64,000 nt of DNA from Abyssicoccus albus (GTDB lineage Bacteria; Bacillota; Bacilli; Staphylococcales; Abyssicoccaceae), in contig NZ_RKRK01000002.1 of the NCBI RefSeq assembly GCF_003815035.1, positions 428,163 through 492,162 on the forward strand. The letters are read 5' to 3'. A program made the translations under genes and the position numbers. This document shows, one piece after another, positions 59,511 to 64,000 of this stretch (positions are counted from its first letter, which is position 1; every line of letters begins with the position of its first letter). The notes below the pieces were generated by a model. The model saw only the letters and a list, made by a program, of their open reading frames with translations, was not told the DNA's origin and ran no database searches.

Positions 59511-62232
59511 TGTTGAGTTCATCCTCCTTATTCAAAGTCCTTTTTGCTATTTTGTTTTTATTGATCCTCATCCAAAGGATAAATAAAATTGATGCAACGA
59601 TTCCGATGAATGAAATCAATAATGTTAAATAAAAGTATGGTGGTTTAAATGAAATTTCAATTTTTTTGCTATTTTCATCGACCTTAACAGCTGTCATTAG
59701 ATAATTGACTCGATGTGGCTCAACTGATTTACCATCTACTTTAACGTTCATACCATCACGATAAGCAAGCGGGAATACTGCATAACCTCCATTGTGATTG
59801 TCGATTGTAATTTCTTGATGATCTATAGAATCTTTATACGTATATTGGATATCATCTTTAAATTCAGTTAAAGCTTTATAATCTTCACCGTAAACACCTT
59901 GTAATTCAACGTTGTATTTACCAGGAGATAAACCTATTAATATATTTTCTTGCATAGGAATTCTATACATTAAGTTATCTTGATGCGTTCTATATTTACT
60001 CGTTTGGAACAATCGATCATTTGAATAACCGTTGACGTTAATTTGATATCTTGAAATGGGTTCAATTAACTCAACTTTCAGTTCAACATACAAGTCTTTA
60101 TATTTTGACTGTATATCTTTTGGTACAGGGATGGTATAGCCGCCACTGCCTGCATGAATTTGAATCGTTCCGTCAGCATTTTGTTGTCCATTACTTATTT
60201 GTGGATTCAATTTGGTTAAAAGATTTTTTGCTGGGTCAATTTGTGAATTAGATTTGAGTTCATTTGACACTATACCTTGGATCATGGCATGTTCTCGATC
60301 AATCGGGGTCTTCAATTGATCTTCATTATAAATTTTATCCGTGACACGAACGAAAGGCATTTTATTTGTGTTCTCATACACTTTATATTTGTCATCTCCA
60401 AGAATTTCTTTAAAACCATATGGCACTTCACCTTCATTTGCACGTCTCATGACATAATTTACACCAAATAGAGCATGGAGATTTGCTCTAGATTGCAATC
60501 TAGAGTAGCGACTAATGCTTTCATGTTTTAAGTTAATTTTTAAGTCATTATAGTAGAAATCAATGATATGACCATCAAAGATAGATGAGTATAGACTAAA
60601 TCCTTTAAAGTTTTGGTACATTGGCGTATTATCTTGCTCATCGACACGCCAATCTAATCGATCTTCATCACGCATTAAGTTAGAAACTTGATCTACATAA
60701 TGTTGTTGGAGTTCAGAATTATATTGGTTAGTATCTAAATAATATAAGTGTCCACGATCTGTGATACCTGGATGGAATATTTGATAATTCGTATGGACAG
60801 CACTTGTCATTAACGTAAGAATAGCGATGAATACAATGTAAATTTTCGTTAAATAATTTGGCCACGGTGATATACCATATTGATCTTTATTTCTAATGAT
60901 GATAATAAGAGCACCAATCACCATAATCACAGGCACAACGTATAACCATACGATATTTCGATCTGGATGCGACATGGAGTAAAAAACTTTACTTAGTGAC
61001 AATAATATAATAGGTGGTACAAGTGTCATTAAATATGTTTTTAAGTTGATTGATTTGAACAAAGTTACATAGTAACCAATCAGCATACTCGATGTAAATG
61101 TAAGAATATAATGCCAACGTTTTTGTGGTGCAGAAAATCCATTGAATACTTTATCAGTCCACGGAATTATACTCAGTAACATTAATACGATGGTAAATGA
61201 TGCAAAGAGTCTAAAATAATAATTTTTATATAATTTAAACGTAAATATTGCTTGGATTGCTATAAATAATACAACGACTAAATAATTATCATAAAAGATA
61301 TTAGCGTTTTCATCAAACGGGGAGAATAGAGGCATTTCCTCTTTATATTCTTCTCGTTCATTACCAAGAAATCCTCGAGCACTATGGAAAAATGCAACGC
61401 ATGATATCGCAACTCCGATGATTATTGAGATAAAACTATATATAAACTTTTGAATTCTGTTCAATGAATCTTCTTTGTAAATATAAATAAATCTAAATAA
61501 GAAATATATTGCACCAATTAATGTTTGATAATACGCAAAATAGAAGTTGTTAATAAATGATATTGCAACAGCGATTATTAAAATTGTAGGCTTTTTTTCT
61601 CGGCATAACTTTTCAATCCCTAAAATAAGTAATGGAAGCCAAATGAATACATCACTAAAAAAGCTCCAGAACACAGTGAATCGAAAGTATATCGGTGAAC
61701 AAACAAATAAAAATCCACCTAAAAAACTTGCAAATCTATTAATATGTATATATCGTGCAAGCTTATACGTGACGAGTATTGCGGCAGCTGATTTAACGAT
61801 TGAAATAAAGTAAGCATTATAAACCCAAAAATTAAGTTCAGTAGGATCGACAATCGATAATAGATGGAGAATCTTTACAACGATAACATTAAATAAAAAA
61901 ACAATACTTGTTGAATAATAATATCCTAAATCGGTGTAAAAATCGCCTCCGAGACCAAAATCTGTTGCATAGAAAAAATGACCATTCGAAAACTTTTCAT
62001 ATAAAAAAAGTTGAATTGGTAACATCTGTTCTAATCCATCATTTGGACCTGTGAAAATAATTTTTTCTTGAAGTGTTTCTCCAGTCAGTACACGATATAA
62101 AACATAACTATGAGAAATCGTCGCAAGGACTAATGCGACAATACTATATATAATATATTGAAGGTAATGTGTTTTAATGTGAATAATACAGTTGTTCATC
62201 ATTTCTAATAAATGTGTTTTATACTGATTCAT
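59503..62232 (-). CDS. yfhO: YfhO family GT-C glycosyltransferase, first copy
   Basis: This 909-residue membrane protein has the same layout as its neighbour: a first helix (about 26-43), the acidic loop GPNDGLEQMLPIQLFLYEKF (D65), DFGLGGDFYTDLGYYYST (about 91-108), multiple helices to about residue 480, a large extracellular region with AVFPLAYRDGMNVKVDG, and a last helix near 870-890. It begins 17 bases after gtcA with GAGGTT upstream. CsbB and GtcA encoded next to it would supply and flip the lipid-linked sugar. Which copy is the ancestral yfhO, or whether both act on the same polymer, cannot be read here. Confidence 0.9.
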   Translation of the reverse strand: MNQYKTHLLEMMNNCIIHIKTHYLQYIIYSIVALVLATISHSYVLYRVLTGETLQEKIIFTGPNDGLEQMLPIQLFLYEKFSNGHFFYATDFGLGGDFYTDLGYYYSTSIVFLFNVIVVKILHLLSIVDPTELNFWVYNAYFISIVKSAAAILVTYKLARYIHINRFASFLGGFLFVCSPIYFRFTVFWSFFSDVFIWLPLLILGIEKLCREKKPTILIIAVAISFINNFYFAYYQTLIGAIYFLFRFIYIYKEDSLNRIQKFIYSFISIIIGVAISCVAFFHSARGFLGNEREEYKEEMPLFSPFDENANIFYDNYLVVVLFIAIQAIFTFKLYKNYYFRLFASFTIVLMLLSIIPWTDKVFNGFSAPQKRWHYILTFTSSMLIGYYVTLFKSINLKTYLMTLVPPIILLSLSKVFYSMSHPDRNIVWLYVVPVIMVIGALIIIIRNKDQYGISPWPNYLTKIYIVFIAILTLMTSAVHTNYQIFHPGITDRGHLYYLDTNQYNSELQQHYVDQVSNLMRDEDRLDWRVDEQDNTPMYQNFKGFSLYSSIFDGHIIDFYYNDLKINLKHESISRYSRLQSRANLHALFGVNYVMRRANEGEVPYGFKEILGDDKYKVYENTNKMPFVRVTDKIYNEDQLKTPIDREHAMIQGIVSNELKSNSQIDPAKNLLTKLNPQISNGQQNADGTIQIHAGSGGYTIPVPKDIQSKYKDLYVELKVELIEPISRYQINVNGYSNDRLFQTSKYRTHQDNLMYRIPMQENILIGLSPGKYNVELQGVYGEDYKALTEFKDDIQYTYKDSIDHQEITIDNHNGGYAVFPLAYRDGMNVKVDGKSVEPHRVNYLMTAVKVDENSKKIEISFKPPYFYLTLLISFIGIVASILFILWMRINKNKIAKRTLNKEDELNNG

Positions 62233-62248
62233 AATTGTAACCTCGCTA

Positions 62249-62626
62249 TTATTTATATTTATCCGTAAGTATCCATTTCGTAATAATGTATGTAAAAGGT
62301 ACGGTAATAATCAATGCGGGTAGGGGCGCTATCTTGGAATCAACAGTGAAATATTCAACAAGGAAATAGAGCAACAGCGTTTGCATCCCCATATTAAACA
62401 CTTGGGTCAGTGGAAACTTAAATAATTTTCCCCAGGTTGGTTTAACTTTGTATACTACATAACAATTCATAAAAAATGAAAATATAAAAGCAACTAAGAA
62501 GCCTAAAATATGACTTGCAAGATAAGGTAAAAACAAATTTAAAAGTAAATACACACTATAGTAAACTAACGTATTTAATAAGCCAATGACTAAAAAACGA
62601 GTGAATGGCGTATTAATCATTATCAT
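62249..62626 (-). CDS. gtcA: GtrA family membrane protein, probable lipid-linked sugar flippase
   Basis: GtrA/GtcA proteins are four-helix membrane proteins thought to flip undecaprenyl-phosphate sugars across the membrane. The 125-residue protein starts with TPFTRFLVIGLLNTLVYYSVYLLL and has four hydrophobic segments (about 8-28, 31-52, 71-90, 98-115). The frame is open further upstream inside csbB, but family members begin where this one does, so I place the start at the ATG at 62626, with 62620 as an alternative. The start overlaps the csbB end by 14 bases, so translation is coupled. Length and topology fit the family. Confidence 0.88.
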   Translation of the reverse strand: MIMINTPFTRFLVIGLLNTLVYYSVYLLLNLFLPYLASHILGFLVAFIFSFFMNCYVVYKVKPTWGKLFKFPLTQVFNMGMQTLLLYFLVEYFTVDSKIAPLPALIITVPFTYIITKWILTDKYK

Positions 62627-63533
62627 CACTCGATTCTTGAATGATATAATGCGGTCTTTTTTTTGTTTCATAATAAATTCGACCAATATATTCTCCGATC
62701 ACACCAAGGCAAAATAACTGAATACCACCTAATAACAAAATACTAGCTAATAAAGTAAAATAACCTGGTGTATCAATGCCATGAATTAAAGTTTGTATTA
62801 AAGCGATGATTATATAAATAATGGATAAACACATAATAAAACTACCGAGATAGAAACAAATTCTAAGTGGTTTATTATTATATGAAGCAATACCATCGAT
62901 AGCATAATCAATTAATTTAAATAATGAAAAGCTACTTTGACCTTCGTTTCGTTCAACATTACGCATTGGTATGGATTTTTTTCGATAACCCACCCATTCA
63001 AATATCCCTTTTGAAAAACGATTATACTCACTTAAAGAAATAATTGATTTGACGACTGGTTTACTTATGAGCCTGAAATCACCTTCACCATCGGTCAAGT
63101 TGATATCACCAGTAACGTTCATTAAATAATAAAATAATTTAGTTGGGATAGATCGGATAATACTTTCTCCTTGACGATCTCTTTTGGCAACGACTTGATC
63201 ATAGCCTTTGTGATAAAATTCTATCATCTCATGAATCATTTCGACAGGGTGTTGTAAATCAGCATCCATTATGATACAGACATCACCTTGAACTGCTTTT
63301 AAGCCAGCTAACATCGCTGCTTCTTTACCAAAATTTTTTGAGAATGAATAGTAACGACATATTGGATTGTCTTGACACAATGCTTTAAGTGTATCTAAAG
63401 ATTGATCTTTTGAACCATCGTTAATAAAGATAATATCTAATTCATAATTCGATAAGTTATCTTTTAATTGGTTATATAATGGTTTTAAGTTTTTGCTTTC
63501 ATTAAACACTGGTATGACAATTGAAATAAGCAT
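62613..63533 (-). CDS. csbB: CsbB-like undecaprenyl-phosphate glycosyltransferase (GT2)
   Basis: GT2 enzymes of this type (CsbB, GtrB, DPM1-like) load a sugar, GlcNAc in the Staphylococcus aureus and Bacillus subtilis CsbB studies, from a nucleotide donor onto undecaprenyl phosphate. The 306-residue protein has IPVFNE (about 7-12), a first Asp in INDGSKDQ (D39), the DxD motif in MDADLQHP (D90, D92), the EGQSSFSLFKL segment, and two C-terminal membrane helices (about 225-250 and 262-285). AAGGAG lies 6 bases before the ATG. It is the first gene of the minus-strand cluster; the sugar identity is not visible in sequence. Confidence 0.9.
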   Translation of the reverse strand: MLISIVIPVFNESKNLKPLYNQLKDNLSNYELDIIFINDGSKDQSLDTLKALCQDNPICRYYSFSKNFGKEAAMLAGLKAVQGDVCIIMDADLQHPVEMIHEMIEFYHKGYDQVVAKRDRQGESIIRSIPTKLFYYLMNVTGDINLTDGEGDFRLISKPVVKSIISLSEYNRFSKGIFEWVGYRKKSIPMRNVERNEGQSSFSLFKLIDYAIDGIASYNNKPLRICFYLGSFIMCLSIIYIIIALIQTLIHGIDTPGYFTLLASILLLGGIQLFCLGVIGEYIGRIYYETKKRPHYIIQESSDDND

Positions 63534-63582
63534 AGTGACTCCTTATATGTTGAATAATGCATGAATTTAGTTATACATTGGA

Positions 63583-63611
63583 ATTATACTTTACAATACA
63601 TATGATAACAA
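63583..63611 (-). promoter_or_regulatory. Promoter of the csbB-gtcA-yfhO cluster
   Basis: On the minus strand TTGTTA (63611-63606), 17 bases and a consensus TATAAT (63588-63583) form a vegetative-type promoter. No SigB-type sequence (GTTT and GGGTAT) was noticed, although csbB in Bacillus subtilis is named for SigB control. Confidence 0.7.
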
Positions 63612-63655
63612 ATAGATGATACAATAATATCATTATTAAATTGAGGTGAGTTTAA

Positions 63656-64000
63656 ATGGTCATTCAATGGTTCCCTGGACATATGGCGAAAGCGCGTCGT
63701 GAAGTGAGTGAACAGTTAAAAAAAGTTGATGTTGTCTTTGAGATTGTTGATGCTAGAATTCCAGAATCTTCAAGAAACCCGATGATGGAAGATATTATAA
63801 AACATAAACCAAAAGTATTAATTTTAAATAAAAGTGATTTAGCGGAGCGAGACAAAACGAAACAATGGATTCGTCATTATGAATCACAAGGTATTATCGC
63901 AATAGAAATCGATTCCATCCATTCACAAATTACATCAGCCATTGAGCAAGCTGCTAAACGTGCAACTACAAATATTTTCGAACGAAATGAAAAAAAAGGA
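63656..64000 (+). CDS. rbgA: Ribosome biogenesis GTPase RbgA (YlqF), 3' end outside window
   Basis: RbgA is a circularly permuted GTPase needed for late 50S assembly. The visible 115 residues start with the typical MVIQWFPGHMAKARRE and contain the permuted G4 motif LILNKSDL (about 56-63) preceding the G1 region, which lies beyond the window. TTGAGGTGAG precedes the ATG. The frame is open to the right edge. It follows rplS in many Firmicutes; here the csbB cluster lies between them on the opposite strand. Confidence 0.94.
   Translation, partial: MVIQWFPGHMAKARREVSEQLKKVDVVFEIVDARIPESSRNPMMEDIIKHKPKVLILNKSDLAERDKTKQWIRHYESQGIIAIEIDSIHSQITSAIEQAAKRATTNIFERNEKKG

Noticed and set aside
60051-60471. 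Small plus-strand ORFs inside the first yfhO gene
   Set aside because: They are antisense to a conserved coding region and lack ribosome-binding sites.

Overview
The window is an AT-rich stretch of Firmicute chromosome carrying only core and near-core genes in the order typical of Staphylococcaceae: sepF-yggT-ylmH-divIVA-ileS-lspA-rluD, the pyr operon, rqcH, gmk-rpoZ-coaBC-priA-fmt-rsmB-rlmN-stp-prkC, rsgA-rpe-thiN, rpmB, yloU-fakA-recG, fapR-plsX-fabD-fabG-acpP, rnc-smc-ftsY-ylxM-ffh, rpsP-rimM-trmD-rplS and rbgA. Several details differ from Staphylococcus aureus as I remember it: pyrK-pyrD lie inside the pyr operon, there is no def between priA and fmt, a sortase sits between recG and fapR, and a P450 closely resembling Jeotgalicoccus OleT sits between prkC and rsgA. 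I infer a Staphylococcaceae member outside Staphylococcus proper, from the Jeotgalicoccus/Macrococcus/Salinicoccus side. The species cannot be fixed from the sequence alone. No rRNA, tRNA, CRISPR, phage or insertion sequence was seen.

Layout. 1-5.3 kb: division genes (sepF, cut by the window edge; yggT; ylmH; divIVA), then ileS behind an isoleucine T-box. 5.4-6.8 kb: lspA and rluD. 6.8-18.5 kb: the complete UMP pathway, pyrR-pyrP-pyrB-pyrC-carA-carB-pyrK-pyrD-pyrF-pyrE, with a PyrR-type attenuator in the leader. 18.5-19.2 kb: two small divergent membrane-protein genes of unknown function. 19.3-32.2 kb: rqcH on the minus strand, then gmk to prkC. 32.2-34.5 kb: an accessory insertion with an S41-peptidase-like protein lacking the usual nucleophile and an OleT-like CYP152 P450. 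34.9-43.4 kb: rsgA, rpe, thiN, a DUF554 protein, rpmB (minus), yloU-fakA, recG and a class A sortase. 43.4-47.1 kb: the fatty-acid and phospholipid operon, with a recognisable FapR operator. 47.2-56.7 kb: rnc-smc-ftsY-ylxM-ffh and rpsP-rimM-trmD-rplS. 56.8-63.5 kb: a minus-strand csbB-gtcA-yfhO-yfhO cluster, probably for glycosylating lipoteichoic acid. The window ends in rbgA.

How the genes fit together. Three modules stand out: pyrimidine synthesis; membrane lipid synthesis (fakA for exogenous fatty acids, fapR-plsX-fabDG-acpP for endogenous synthesis); and ribosome biogenesis and quality control (rluD, rlmN, rsmB, rsgA, rimM, trmD, rbgA, ylmH, rqcH). The accessory P450 would act on fatty acids and, by its active-site residues, may release terminal alkenes. 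The csbB cluster appears to hold all three parts of a cell-surface glycosylation system, with the final GT-C enzyme duplicated.
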